DNA from: JANWHQ01 sp963775275
Lineage (GTDB): Bacteria > Pseudomonadota > Alphaproteobacteria > Caulobacterales > Caulobacteraceae
Assembly (NCBI GenBank): GCA_963775275.1
Contig: CAVZII010000005.1
Location: 3,844,001 to 3,908,000 of the forward strand
DNA length: 64,000 nt
Direction: 5' to 3'
A model generated the notes under the pieces. The model was not told the origin of the DNA. It did no database searches and was given only the letters and a program-made list of their open reading frames with translations. Each line of letters opens with the position of its first letter. Positions within the stretch are counted from its first letter, which is position 1. Positions 54,639 to 63,216 of the stretch are shown here, piece by piece. Position numbers and translations under genes: made by a program.

Positions 54639-55979
54639 TCAGGCCGGCAGGAAGAGGCTCGCCCTGAGCCCCCTGGGCTCGCGCGGCTCGAGCTTCAGCC
54701 GCCCGTCGTGGCTCTCCGCGATGCTCTGGGCGATGGCGAGGCCCAGGCCCGCGCCGCCCGTCTCGCGGTTGCGCGAGTTCTCGAGACGATGGAACGGCTG
54801 CAGCGCCTGTTCGATTTGCTCGGCCGGAATGCCGGGGCCATGGTCCTCGACGCGGATCTCCACGCCGCCGCTAGCTGCCGCGACCGATACGGTCGCCCCG
54901 CCGCCATACTTGACCGCATTGTCGACCAGGTTGCCGATCGCCCGGCGCAGCAGGGACGGCTCGACCGCCGCCACGGCCCGCGGCAACTCCTCGAACCTCA
55001 CCGGCTGGCCCAGCGCGGCATGGTCATACGCGACGGCTTCGGCCAGCGCGCTCACGTCGGTGGCGCGCAACTCGCCCCTTATGCGGCCCGTGCGGGCGAG
55101 GACCAGGATATCCTCGAGCGTCCTGGTCATCTCTTCGATCTTGGCGATGGCCGCTGTGCGGTCCTCGGCCGGGTCCATGCTCTCGATCCGGATGCGCAGC
55201 GACGCCAGGGGCGTGCGAAGGTCGTGGCCGATGGCGCCCAACATGCGGTCCTTCTCGTCGAGCAGGGTCGCGACGCGCCGGTTCATCGCGTTGAACGCCT
55301 CGATGGCGCGCCGCAGATCGTCCGGCCCGGCCGGAATCACCAGCGGGGGCTCGCTGCGCCCTCCGAACGCCTCGGCTGCGCGGGTCAGGGCGCCCAGGGG
55401 CCGCGCCAGCCTCAGGGCGATCCATAAGCTCGCACCGAGCACGATCAGGTAGAGCAACCCGGTCGCCGCGCCCAGGCGCGCCATCAACCAGGGATCGCGC
55501 CTGGGGGTCGTCACGCGGCCGACAAGCCAGCCGCCGTCCGGGAGTTGGACGGCCAAACGCGTGATCTGCACGTCCGGCGGCGCCCGCCCGCCACGGCGGC
55601 CGAGCGCGCCCGCAGGCTCGGTCGTCGCGCGCACCGCCAGGAATGGAGCCCCCTCGCTCTTCAACGCCTTCGCCAGCTGGGCCTCGATCTCGGGCCGGCG
55701 CGCCGCCTCGGGGATTCCGCTGTCGGTCTGCAACATGAATCGGACGCCGCGATGGGAGCGCTGTTCCAGGTGCTGGCCGCGCTGGTCCGGGGACGCCTGA
55801 CCGACGTCAGCGGCAAGGTCGGCGAAGCGCGTGATGGCCGGACCCTGATTCTCGGCCAGGCTCAGCCGCTGGCGCTCGTTCAGCACCAGGGCGAAGTTGG
55901 CGATCTGGGCGACCAGCAGCGCGAGACCCAGCAGCAGGGCCATCTGGCCGGCCAGGCTTTTGGGACCAAGGCGGCTCAT
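54639..55979 (-). CDS. Two-component sensor histidine kinase
   Basis: 446 residues: TM1 (about 10-30), a periplasmic sensor of about 135 residues, TM2 (LGAATGLLYLIVLGASLWIAL), HAMP, HisKA with AIGHDLRTPLASLR (phospho-His) and HATPase with NLVDNAVKYG, EDHGPGIP and TGGAGLGLAIAQS. It phosphorylates the regulator encoded just upstream, with which it overlaps by 4 bp. The sensed signal is unknown. Confidence 0.94.
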   Translation of the reverse strand: MSRLGPKSLAGQMALLLGLALLVAQIANFALVLNERQRLSLAENQGPAITRFADLAADVGQASPDQRGQHLEQRSHRGVRFMLQTDSGIPEAARRPEIEAQLAKALKSEGAPFLAVRATTEPAGALGRRGGRAPPDVQITRLAVQLPDGGWLVGRVTTPRRDPWLMARLGAATGLLYLIVLGASLWIALRLARPLGALTRAAEAFGGRSEPPLVIPAGPDDLRRAIEAFNAMNRRVATLLDEKDRMLGAIGHDLRTPLASLRIRIESMDPAEDRTAAIAKIEEMTRTLEDILVLARTGRIRGELRATDVSALAEAVAYDHAALGQPVRFEELPRAVAAVEPSLLRRAIGNLVDNAVKYGGGATVSVAAASGGVEIRVEDHGPGIPAEQIEQALQPFHRLENSRNRETGGAGLGLAIAQSIAESHDGRLKLEPREPRGLRASLFLPA

Positions 55980-56698
55980 ATCCGGCGCACGTCGGCGGCC
56001 AGCATGTAGCCGCCGCCCCAGACGGTCTTGATCAGCTTGGGATCGGAGGGATCGGCTTCGATCTTTCGCCGCAGCCGGCTGATGTGGTTGTCGATGCTGC
56101 GCTCGAAGGCGGAGAGCTCGCGCCCCTGGCTCAGGTCGAGCAATTGATCGCGGGTCAGCACCCGTCTCGGATGGGTGATGAAGGCGTTCAGCAGGTTGTA
56201 CTCACCGGTGGAAAGCGGCACGGCCACGCCGTCTGCCCCCACCAGCTCCCGCTCGCCGGTCTTCAGGATCCACGGCCCGAAGGTGAAGCCCTCGCCGCCG
56301 GGCGCATGCACCGTCGTGGCGCCGCCGGATGCGGTGCGGCGCAGGACCGCCTTGACCCGGGCGAGCAGTTCGCGCGGCGAGAACGGCTTGGTCACGTAGT
56401 CGTCGGCCCCGATCTCCAGGCCGATGATGCGATCCACCTCTTCGGCCTTGGCGGTGAGCAGGATCACGGGAATCTCGGACGTGGCGCGGATGAAGCGGGC
56501 GAGCGACAGGCCGTCCTCCCCCGGCATCATGATGTCGAGCAGCACCAGGTCCACGCCATGCACCGCCAGGACCTCCCGCGCCGCGGCCGAACTCTCGGCC
56601 TTGCTGACGCGAAGGCCGTTCTTGGCGAGGTAGGCCGCGAGCGGATCTCGGATGTCGCGCTCATCCTCGACGATCAGGATATGGGGCTCGCCCGCCAT
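55976..56698 (-). CDS. OmpR-family response regulator
   Basis: 240 residues. The receiver domain has DERD, the phospho-Asp in LVLLDIMMPGEDG and the Lys in LLTAKAEEVDR. The C-terminal winged helix has TGEYNLLNAFITHPRRVLTRDQLLDL and SIDNHISRLRRKIE. It is co-transcribed with the kinase. Upstream on the same strand, beyond a terminator, is a small secreted His/Arg-rich protein that may be a target. Confidence 0.95.
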   Translation of the reverse strand: MAGEPHILIVEDERDIRDPLAAYLAKNGLRVSKAESSAAAREVLAVHGVDLVLLDIMMPGEDGLSLARFIRATSEIPVILLTAKAEEVDRIIGLEIGADDYVTKPFSPRELLARVKAVLRRTASGGATTVHAPGGEGFTFGPWILKTGERELVGADGVAVPLSTGEYNLLNAFITHPRRVLTRDQLLDLSQGRELSAFERSIDNHISRLRRKIEADPSDPKLIKTVWGGGYMLAADVRRI

Positions 56699-56732
56699 TT
56701 GCCTGGTCTATCCTTTGCTCTGTCCAAGACGA

Positions 56733-56759
56733 AGGCCCCGGAGCGAGGCTCCGGGGCCT
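56733..56759 (-). terminator. Strong hairpin between the small secreted gene and the response regulator
   Basis: AGGCCCCGGAGC (56733-56744), a 3-nt loop and GCTCCGGGGCCT (56748-56759) form a perfect 12-bp stem. On the minus strand it is followed by TCGTCTTG, a modest T tract. It lies downstream of the small gene at 56817-57110. Confidence 0.65.
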
Positions 56760-56816
56760 GGGAGGCTTGGATGGCGGTCGCGGCGCCCGTCTGGGGGTCG
56801 GGCGCCGCCCATCGGT

Positions 56817-57110
56817 TCAGCGCTCGCGATGGGTGGGGCCGCGGCGATGGTCGCAGCGTCCGTCGCGATCGTGACGCTCGCCCTTGCCGGCGAACCTGCC
56901 GCGCTCGTGGCCCTGGAAGCGGCCGAAGCGCTCGCGCTCGCCCCGCTGGCGGAACGCGACCTTGATCGGGGCAGGCTTGTCGGACGGCTTGAACTGCGGC
57001 CCGCGCTGCTCGACCTGGCCCCGCCCGTCGAAGGACTGGTGCTGTGGGGCGGCCAGGGCCGGGCCGGCGATCAGCGAGGCGGCCGCGGCGGCGATGAGGA
57101 TGGGCTTCAT
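56817..57110 (-). CDS. Small secreted basic/His-rich protein
   Basis: 97 residues: signal peptide MKPILIAAAAASLIAGPALA, then a mature part with QRGPQFKPSDKPAPIKVAFRQ and a C-terminus rich in Arg, His and Asp. AAGGAGAAG sits at the right distance before the ATG at 57110. No family is recognised. The His/Asp-rich tail suggests metal or envelope-stress involvement, and the neighbouring two-component system may control it; both points are inference. Confidence 0.65.
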   Translation of the reverse strand: MKPILIAAAAASLIAGPALAAPQHQSFDGRGQVEQRGPQFKPSDKPAPIKVAFRQRGERERFGRFQGHERGRFAGKGERHDRDGRCDHRRGPTHRER

Positions 57111-57293
57111 GGAACTTCTCCTTGGGGTTGGCGCCGTCATCGGCGTTGGGGAGAAGCTGGGGCCCGCCTGTCGCGGGACTTTCCCGACGGGCGGCCGAAA
57201 TTGTCGCAAATTGTATCTGCGGGGCGAGGAATGGGGCTGACGCGCGCGGACGGGCGCGTAGGCTGGCGCGGCCCGCCGAGGAGGCCTGCAACG

Positions 57294-58493
57294 TTGGATA
57301 ATCCGCTCAAGGACTGCGGCAAGCCGCTCTTCTTCAAGCTCGCCAATGCCGGGGACGTCGGCCTCCTGCCGGTTCCCGACCGCCGGGGCCAGTCGATCCG
57401 TGTGGCCGTGCGCTCCCTCAGCGTCATGCAGAAGGAGGCCCTGGTCGCTTCCAGCCTCACCGGCGTGGTCTGGCGCCTGGCCAGCGACGAAGGCGCCTAT
57501 CTCGCCGGACTGGACGAAGCGCCATGCCCCCTGTCGTTCCTGACCACGGGGATGGTCGCCTCCTACATGGAAGAGATCCTGGCCCTGGCCAGACGGCGCG
57601 GGATCGCGCTGCGCGACATCCGCCTGGTTCAGGACAACTACTACACAATGAAGGGCTCGGCGCTGGACGGCTCCATGACCGGCGGCGCCAAGGACGTGGC
57701 GCTGGAAGCTTGCATCAACTCCGACGCCGACAATTCCGTGCTCCAGGCGCTGATCCAGGACGCAGTCGCCGCCTCGCCCCTCAACGGCCTGATGCGCGGC
57801 GTGAAGGACAGCCTCTTCAGCCTCACGCACAACGGCCGCTCGACTTCCATGGACAAGGCCAAGCCCGTCCCGGGCCCGACGCCGCCTGACCCCGACCGCG
57901 CCTTCGATTTGGCCCAGCCGGCCCTGGGGGACTGGTCCGGCCTGATCGTCCGGGGCGGCATGAGTCCCAGGACCGAAGAGACCGTCACCCTCGCCGGGGA
58001 CAGTCTCAGGGCCGAGCAGGACCGCACCTTGCACATCCGCGGCGTCTGCACCGTCGACCCGGACGGCCTCAAGCGCATCGAGCAGCAGCTGTTCAACCCG
58101 CACGGGTCGATCTTCCGCTTTCTCAGCGAGGAGGGGCCGCAGAGCGGCGGCCAGGGCCGCGCGCCGGACGCCGCCAGCTACATCAGCGCCGGGATCGGCT
58201 TCTGCTTCCTGACCCAGCTGGGCCGTTACGCCAAGATCGCGAGGAAGGACCTGAAGGCCTACCGCATCGTTCAGGACGCCCATTTTTCGCTCGGCGGCGC
58301 GTCCAGCAGCTCCGGCCGACCAGGCGAGGCGGATCCGATCGAGACGCACCTCTTCATCGACAGCGGCGAGGACGACGCCTTCGCCAGGGCCGCCCTCGAC
58401 ATGTCGGAGCAGACCTGTTTCCTGCACGCCTTCTGCAGGACCGACCTCAAGGCCCGGGTCCGGATTACCCGCCTCGCTGCTGCAGGCGCCTGA
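57294..58493 (+). CDS. OsmC-like family protein
   Basis: 399 residues. The first half has SFLTTGMVASYMEEILALARRRGI and the second has AASYISAGIGFCFLTQLGRYAKIARKD, VQDAHFSLGG and LDMSEQTCFLHAFCRTDLKARVRI, i.e. a duplicated OsmC/Ohr-like arrangement with two cysteine-bearing segments. The start is a TTG at 57294, because no ATG or GTG fits and GAGGAGG lies about 8 nt upstream. A thiol-peroxidase-like role is possible but the usual Ohr cysteine pattern is not obvious. Confidence 0.75.
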   Translation: MDNPLKDCGKPLFFKLANAGDVGLLPVPDRRGQSIRVAVRSLSVMQKEALVASSLTGVVWRLASDEGAYLAGLDEAPCPLSFLTTGMVASYMEEILALARRRGIALRDIRLVQDNYYTMKGSALDGSMTGGAKDVALEACINSDADNSVLQALIQDAVAASPLNGLMRGVKDSLFSLTHNGRSTSMDKAKPVPGPTPPDPDRAFDLAQPALGDWSGLIVRGGMSPRTEETVTLAGDSLRAEQDRTLHIRGVCTVDPDGLKRIEQQLFNPHGSIFRFLSEEGPQSGGQGRAPDAASYISAGIGFCFLTQLGRYAKIARKDLKAYRIVQDAHFSLGGASSSSGRPGEADPIETHLFIDSGEDDAFARAALDMSEQTCFLHAFCRTDLKARVRITRLAAAGA

Positions 58494-58505
58494 GGCGCCG
58501 GCCGC

Positions 58506-59261
58506 TCAACGCAAAGCCCAGCGGAAGCCGCGCCTGAGCTCGTCCACCCCGTTGGAGTCGTACCAGCGGCCGTGCGCCAGGATCACCCGCTCCGGCGCCC
58601 AGCCGATCATGATCCGGGCCGCTTCCCGGATCCTCGACCGGTCGAAGGTGAGCCGCATGTCCCGTGGGGTCTGGCCGTCCGGATCGAGCACGCCCCCCAG
58701 CCGCGTCATCAGCCTGAACGCCCAGGACCTGATCTTGCCGGGCTCGAAGTTCTCCAGGAGGTCGGTCAGGACCAGGGTGCGGGTGGGCCGGTGGAAGAAC
58801 ACCACCTCGGTCATGAAGCGTCCGCGGATCGGCAGGGTCGCGATCTGCTCGTCCCACGGGTAGTTGCGCTCCCGCTCCAGCAACTCGCCCTGGACGTCGA
58901 TCCGCCCTTTGGCCTGCTCGCGGATGCGGGGCGCCAGGAACACCCGCGCCTCGGGATAGGCCGCGCGCCAGTCCGGGATCCACCAGTAGTGCAGCCGGTT
59001 CGGACCGATCAGCCATGCGGGCGTCCCGATCTTTGCGACCTCGGCCTTCAACTCGTCGGTGAGCGGGGTCGGCGAGTGGATGAGCAGGCGCTCCCCGGGC
59101 AGCCGTATCACCGTCATGCGGGTGCTGAAGGGCGCCCGCAGATACGGCAAGGCGAACTCGATCAGCGGCCCGTCGACGATCCAGACGTCCTCGGCGACCG
59201 GCTTGAGCGTGTTGAGCGGCGGATAGGCCCCGAGCGCGTCCTTCTTCATGGCTTCCGGCAT
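58506..59261 (-). CDS. DUF4336 family protein
   Basis: 251 residues. It has NTLKPVAEDVWIVDGPLIEF, TRMTVIRLPGERLLIHSPTPL, IGPNRLHYWWIPDW and VFFHRPTRTLVLTDLLENF, the pattern of DUF4336, a degenerate metallo-beta-lactamase-like family without the full HxHxDH motif. The function is unknown. ATG 59261 or 59249 could be the start. It is convergent with the OsmC gene. Confidence 0.8.
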   Translation of the reverse strand: MPEAMKKDALGAYPPLNTLKPVAEDVWIVDGPLIEFALPYLRAPFSTRMTVIRLPGERLLIHSPTPLTDELKAEVAKIGTPAWLIGPNRLHYWWIPDWRAAYPEARVFLAPRIREQAKGRIDVQGELLERERNYPWDEQIATLPIRGRFMTEVVFFHRPTRTLVLTDLLENFEPGKIRSWAFRLMTRLGGVLDPDGQTPRDMRLTFDRSRIREAARIMIGWAPERVILAHGRWYDSNGVDELRRGFRWALR

Positions 59262-59316
59262 TCAGGCCCGGCGCATGCACGGCGAGGCTCCAGGTGCGTC
59301 AAATTGGAACCATGCC

Positions 59317-59550
59317 ATGTCGATGCAGTCCCAGCTTACGCCCGCCGCCGGCGGCGCCCTCGTCTCCAAGGCCGGCGAATCCCACGCCTCGCCCGCACAA
59401 TATCTTCATCTCGCGCCCGACGGGCGGATGCGCTGGGTCCTCGACCCTCTTAACGCCACGCCGTTCGCATCGATGCGCGACGCCGTGCGGATGGCGGTCC
59501 GGCTGCCGGCAAAGCACCGCGCCTTCGCCCTGCCGACCGGCTGGCGCTGA
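59317..59550 (+). CDS. Small hypothetical protein
   Basis: 77 residues (MSMQSQLTPAAGGALVSKAG to AFALPTGWR) with a compact pattern HLAPDGRMRWVLDPLNATPFASMRDAVRMAVRLP that looks conserved, but I know no name for it. It sits alone between divergent DUF4336 and the convergent SDR gene. Confidence 0.5.
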   Translation: MSMQSQLTPAAGGALVSKAGESHASPAQYLHLAPDGRMRWVLDPLNATPFASMRDAVRMAVRLPAKHRAFALPTGWR

Positions 59551-59559
59551 CGGCCCACG

Positions 59560-60456
59560 TCAGGCGGGCTCCTGATCCTCCTCGGGAACGGGCTTCCTTA
59601 CGGCCCGCATGGACGCGATCAGCTCCTCGTTCAGCTCGGTGGGCATGGCCGCCATCATGGCCTCCATCCTGGCCTTGACCGCGTCGCGCCATTCGCCGTG
59701 GGTGACGATGTAGAGGCGGTCGTTCCTGATCGCGTCCACGACCATGTCGCCCACCTCTTCGGGCTCCATCCACAGGTCCGAGACCTGGCGCTCGCCGAGC
59801 CGCTCGGCCGCCGCCTGGAAAGCGCCCGAGGCCTTGAACTGGTCCGGCCGGTTCTGGCTGAGCTGGTGGATGTTCGACTTGATCGGGCCCGGGCAGAGCA
59901 CCGAGACGCCGATGCCGTCCTGGGCGAGCTCGCCGCGGATCGATTCCATAAGCGAGATCACGGCCGCCTTGGCCGTGACGTACATGGCCATGTTGGACGG
60001 CATCACCACCATGCCCGCGAGCGAGGCGGTAGAGACCACGTGCCCGCCTTCCCCTCTTGCCCGCATGCGCGGCAGGAAGGTCTGGACGCCGTTGATCACC
60101 CCGCCGAGGTTGACGCCGAGACCGAAGTCCCAGTCGTCGTAGGTCGCCTCCTTCAGCGGACCCTCGATGCCGACGCCCGCGTTGTTGACCAGCACGTCCA
60201 CGGGCCCGAACGCCTTCTCCGCCTCGTCCGCGGCCGCGGCCATGGCGGCGCGGTCGGTGACGTCGAGCCGGATGGCATGGACCTGGCGGCCCTTCTGACG
60301 CTCCTCGAACCAGGCGAGCGCCTCGTCGATGTGGTCCTGCCGCAGGTCGGCGATCACCACCTTCATGCCGGCGTCGACGAACTTCTTGACGATGCCGAGG
60401 CCGATGCCCGAGGCGCCTCCGGTGACGAAGGCGACCTTTCCTTCCAAATCCTGCAT
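59560..60456 (-). CDS. Short-chain dehydrogenase/reductase
   Basis: 298 residues with the classical SDR elements: cofactor loop FVTGGASGIGLG, NNAG in VLVNNAGVG, and catalytic Ser...Tyr-x-x-x-Lys in STASLAGMVVMPSNMAMYVTAKAA. The acidic residue after beta-2 (IADLRQD) suggests NAD(H). It oxidises or reduces an unknown alcohol/ketone and is probably part of the catabolic group with the aldehyde dehydrogenase and hydrolase to its right. ATG 60456 begins MQDLEGKVAFV. Confidence 0.9.
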   Translation of the reverse strand: MQDLEGKVAFVTGGASGIGLGIVKKFVDAGMKVVIADLRQDHIDEALAWFEERQKGRQVHAIRLDVTDRAAMAAAADEAEKAFGPVDVLVNNAGVGIEGPLKEATYDDWDFGLGVNLGGVINGVQTFLPRMRARGEGGHVVSTASLAGMVVMPSNMAMYVTAKAAVISLMESIRGELAQDGIGVSVLCPGPIKSNIHQLSQNRPDQFKASGAFQAAAERLGERQVSDLWMEPEEVGDMVVDAIRNDRLYIVTHGEWRDAVKARMEAMMAAMPTELNEELIASMRAVRKPVPEEDQEPA

Positions 60457-60466
60457 CACTGGGTCC

Positions 60467-60542
60467 CTAGTGTCCCAACTCTGACGTTCGTAACCGCTTG
60501 GTGGCGACACCGATCGAACGTCAGAGTCGAAAAGGACACTAG
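60467..60542. repeat. Palindromic hairpin element 1 (SDR upstream region)
   Basis: CTAGTGTCC (60467-60475) pairs with GGACACTAG (60534-60542), and inside it ACTCTGACGTTCG (60478-60490) pairs with CGAACGTCAGAGT (60515-60527). It shares the CTAGTG ends and the TGACGTTCG core with the next element. Confidence 0.75.
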
Positions 60543-60555
60543 CAAAGTCAAGATT

Positions 60556-60633
60556 CTAGTGAGGTTTACGAACCTGACGTTCGTCGCTGAGGTCACCCCA
60601 AGCGATGGACGAACGTCAGGTTCACCTCACTAG
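60556..60633. repeat. Palindromic hairpin element 2 (overlaps CmcJ/NvfI stop)
   Basis: CTAGTGAGGT (60556-60565) pairs with ACCTCACTAG (60624-60633). Inside, GAACCTGACGTTCGTC pairs with GACGAACGTCAGGTTC. The outer arm includes the TAG stop of the oxidoreductase gene, so it could also act as a terminator. It is spaced 13 bp from element 1. Confidence 0.75.
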
Positions 60634-61496
60634 CCGAAGAAAGCCACGCATCGGATGTCGATGCTCTCGCGTGGCGGCCCGTCGACGGCGCTGGGGTCGT
60701 CGAAGGCCGTATGCGGCACGCGCGTGAAATGCGCCGGGTCGGAGTTGTAGCCGCGGAAGATCAGCAGCTCGTCCCGGGTCATGCCCGAGAAGTAGACCCA
60801 GCGGTGGTTCGGATTGTGCGCGACCATGTTGGTCTCGATGCGGAACTCCTTCTCGGCGGCGGGGCCGAGCACGATGTGCGAGACCACGAGGTCCTTGCGC
60901 TCGACCGTGGTCGCGTCCACGACGCAGAGCGGACAGTCCTGCGGCGGTTCGGAGAGCGCGCGCCACAGGTTGAAGACGGCGAACCGTCCCTGCATCAGCG
61001 CCTCGGCGTCGGGATCGTCGCCCAGCATCTGGCGCGCTGTCATCGGGCCGGAACTGTCCGAGTAGTCCACATGGGCGTAGCGGCCGGGATAGGTCGTGCC
61101 GTTCTCGCCATACCGTTCCGAGCGGTCGGACAGCCGGTGCACCCAGCCCTGTCCCACGACCACCTTGTGCGCGCCGGTCGCAGACTTCACCACCTCTTCG
61201 AGCTCGGGCAGGTAGACCTTGGCGGCCGCCTCGCGGTCGGAGAAGTCCATCACCTTGCAAGGCGCCTCGGCCAGGAACACGCCCTCGCGATCGAGCGACA
61301 GTTCCGAGCGGATCGGTCTGACGTCCTCGATCGGCATGATCTCGGTCTGCAGCGGCATGTGGCTGCGCCAGGAGTCCGCCGCGTACCAGCAGGAGTCCGT
61401 GCAGCCGTCCTCGAGGTAATTGATCGGGGCCTCCACAGTACGCGCCCCGGGCCGGGAGAGCGGAGCCCGCGCGGCCAAAATCGTATGCGTCACCAC
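60630..61496 (-). CDS. CmcJ/NvfI family oxidoreductase-like protein (second copy)
   Basis: 288 residues. It shares with the copy at 53741 the APINYLED start, ATGAHKVVVGQG, the metal-type AHVDYSDSSGP, FNLWRALSEPPQDCPLCVVDA, HRWVYFSGMTRDELLIFRGYNSD and the terminal PRESIDIRCVAFFG. The His-Val-Asp of AHVDY and downstream His residues could bind iron. It diverges from the aldehyde dehydrogenase across 190 bp that holds two palindromes, which suggests shared control. Confidence 0.82.
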   Translation of the reverse strand: MVTHTILAARAPLSRPGARTVEAPINYLEDGCTDSCWYAADSWRSHMPLQTEIMPIEDVRPIRSELSLDREGVFLAEAPCKVMDFSDREAAAKVYLPELEEVVKSATGAHKVVVGQGWVHRLSDRSERYGENGTTYPGRYAHVDYSDSSGPMTARQMLGDDPDAEALMQGRFAVFNLWRALSEPPQDCPLCVVDATTVERKDLVVSHIVLGPAAEKEFRIETNMVAHNPNHRWVYFSGMTRDELLIFRGYNSDPAHFTRVPHTAFDDPSAVDGPPRESIDIRCVAFFG

Positions 61497-61510
61497 AGCC
61501 TCCTGGGCCG

Positions 61511-61577
61511 ACCGGTCCGAATGGACCGGCGAGGACCCACGGCCGAGTCACCCGCCTAGGTTTGACTTTGTCAAGCC
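61511..61577. promoter_or_regulatory. Two candidate operators in the divergent CmcJ/NvfI-ALDH promoter region
   Basis: CCGGTCC-GAAT-GGACCGG (61512-61529) is a perfect 7-bp inverted repeat. GGTTTGACTTTGTCAAGCC (61559-61577) is a near-perfect 19-bp palindrome with TTGAC-TTT-GTCAA at its centre. The half-site CAAAGTCAA recurs at 60544-60552, upstream of the SDR gene. The spacing fits a TetR- or similar dimeric regulator, but no regulator gene is present in this part. Confidence 0.45.
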
Positions 61578-61686
61578 AAGAGCGCCCGCAGGCCCGATCC
61601 AGGCTTTCACCCCGCCCCCCGATCGCTTAGATGTCCGCCCGACCGCGCTCTTGGGCCAGCGCGAAGGTCGATCGAGGAGGTTCTCC

Positions 61687-63135
61687 GTGCGCGAATATCT
61701 GAAGTTCTACATCGACGGGAAGTGGGTCGACCCCGCCACGTCCAGAACCCTGGACGTGATCAATCCCGCGACCGAAGCCGTCGCCGGCAAGATCAGCCTG
61801 GGCTCACAGGCCGACGTGGACAAGGCCGTGGCGGCCGCCCGCAAGGCCTTCAAGACCTGGTCCAAGACGACCCGGGAAGAGCGTCTCGCCGTCCTCGGGC
61901 GTCTCGCCGAGGAGTTCGGCAAGCGCATGGGCGACGTCGCCGACGCCATCACCGAGGAGATGGGCGCACCGGCCTGGCTGGCCCAGAACGCCCAGGGCCC
62001 GGCCGGCATCGGCCACCTGATGACCGCCGTCAACGCGCTCAAGACCTACCAGTTCGAGGAAGACCGCGGCTCCTCGCGGGTGGTCAAGGAGCCCATCGGC
62101 GTCGTCGGGTTCGTCACGCCCTGGAACTGGCCGATGAACCAGATCTGCGCCAAGGTCGGCCCCGCCCTGGCCGTGGGCTGCACCGTCGTGCTCAAGCCCT
62201 CCGAGATCGCGCCCTTCTCGGGCCAGATCTTCGCCGAGATCGTCGAGGCCGCCGGCGTGCCGCCCGGCGTGTTCAACCTCGTCAACGGCACGGGCCCGGA
62301 AGTGGGCGCGGCCCTGTCGGCCCACCCGGATATCGACATGATCTCGATCACCGGCTCGACCCGCGCCGGGATCGACGTGGCCCGCACCGCCGCACCGACC
62401 CTGAAGCGCGTGCACCAGGAGCTCGGCGGCAAGTCGCCGAACATCATCCTGGACGATGCCGACCTGGGCAAGACCATCCCGGCCGGCGTCGGCTCGGTGA
62501 TGATGAACTCGGGCCAGTCGTGCGTGGCGCCGACCCGCATGCTCGCGCCCAAGGGCAAGGTCGACGAGATCTGCGCGCTCGCCAAGGACGCCGCCGAAAG
62601 CTGGATGCCCGGCGATCCCAAGGGCAACGCCCGCATGGGCCCGGTCGTCTCCGAGGCCCAGTGGAACAAGGTCCAGGGCCTGATCAAGAAGGGCCTCGAG
62701 GAAGGCGCCGAGCTCGTCACCGGCGGCCCCGGCAAGCCCGAGGGCCTGGAGACCGGCTATTTCGTCAAGCCGACGGTGTTCCGCAACGTCACCAACGACA
62801 TGACCATCGCCCGCGAGGAGATCTTCGGGCCGGTGCTCTGCATCCTGGACTACGACACCGTCGACCAGGCCATCGAGATCGGCAACGACACCGAGTACGG
62901 CCTCGGCGGCTATGTCTCCAGCGCCGATATCGACAAGGCGCGCGAGGTGGGCCGCGAGATCCGCGCCGGCTACATCAGCCTGAACAACGCCCCGATGGAC
63001 ATCACCGTGCCCTTCGGCGGCTACAAGCACTCCGGCAACGGCCGCGAGTTCGGCGACCACGCCTTCGCCGAGTTCCTCGAGCTGAAGTCGATCCTCGGCT
63101 ACAACCCCGCCGCCCAGGCGGGCGGCGGCCACTAG
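61687..63135 (+). CDS. NAD(P)-dependent aldehyde dehydrogenase
   Basis: 482 residues from a GTG at 61687 behind GAGGAGG. It has the Rossmann motif VTPWNWPMNQICAKVGPALAVGCTVVLKPSE, ITGSTRAG, the general-base Glu in HQELGGKSPNI and the catalytic Cys in NSGQSCVAPTR. It oxidises an aldehyde to an acid. It is 42 of 53 identical at the N-terminus to the truncated gene at the left window edge, so there are at least two paralogues nearby. Confidence 0.95.
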   Translation: MREYLKFYIDGKWVDPATSRTLDVINPATEAVAGKISLGSQADVDKAVAAARKAFKTWSKTTREERLAVLGRLAEEFGKRMGDVADAITEEMGAPAWLAQNAQGPAGIGHLMTAVNALKTYQFEEDRGSSRVVKEPIGVVGFVTPWNWPMNQICAKVGPALAVGCTVVLKPSEIAPFSGQIFAEIVEAAGVPPGVFNLVNGTGPEVGAALSAHPDIDMISITGSTRAGIDVARTAAPTLKRVHQELGGKSPNIILDDADLGKTIPAGVGSVMMNSGQSCVAPTRMLAPKGKVDEICALAKDAAESWMPGDPKGNARMGPVVSEAQWNKVQGLIKKGLEEGAELVTGGPGKPEGLETGYFVKPTVFRNVTNDMTIAREEIFGPVLCILDYDTVDQAIEIGNDTEYGLGGYVSSADIDKAREVGREIRAGYISLNNAPMDITVPFGGYKHSGNGREFGDHAFAEFLELKSILGYNPAAQAGGGH

Positions 63136-63145
63136 CGAAGACACA

Positions 63146-63180
63146 AGGGGCGGCCCGGACGGGGCCGCCCCTCTCCCTTT
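63146..63180 (+). terminator. Rho-independent terminator after aldehyde dehydrogenase
   Basis: AGGGGCGGCCC (63146-63156), a 5-nt loop and GGGCCGCCCCT (63162-63172) form a perfect 11-bp stem, followed by CTCCCTTT. Confidence 0.75.
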
Positions 63181-63216
63181 CCCGCCAATTCCGGTGATGT
63201 GAAGGAGGCGCATGCG

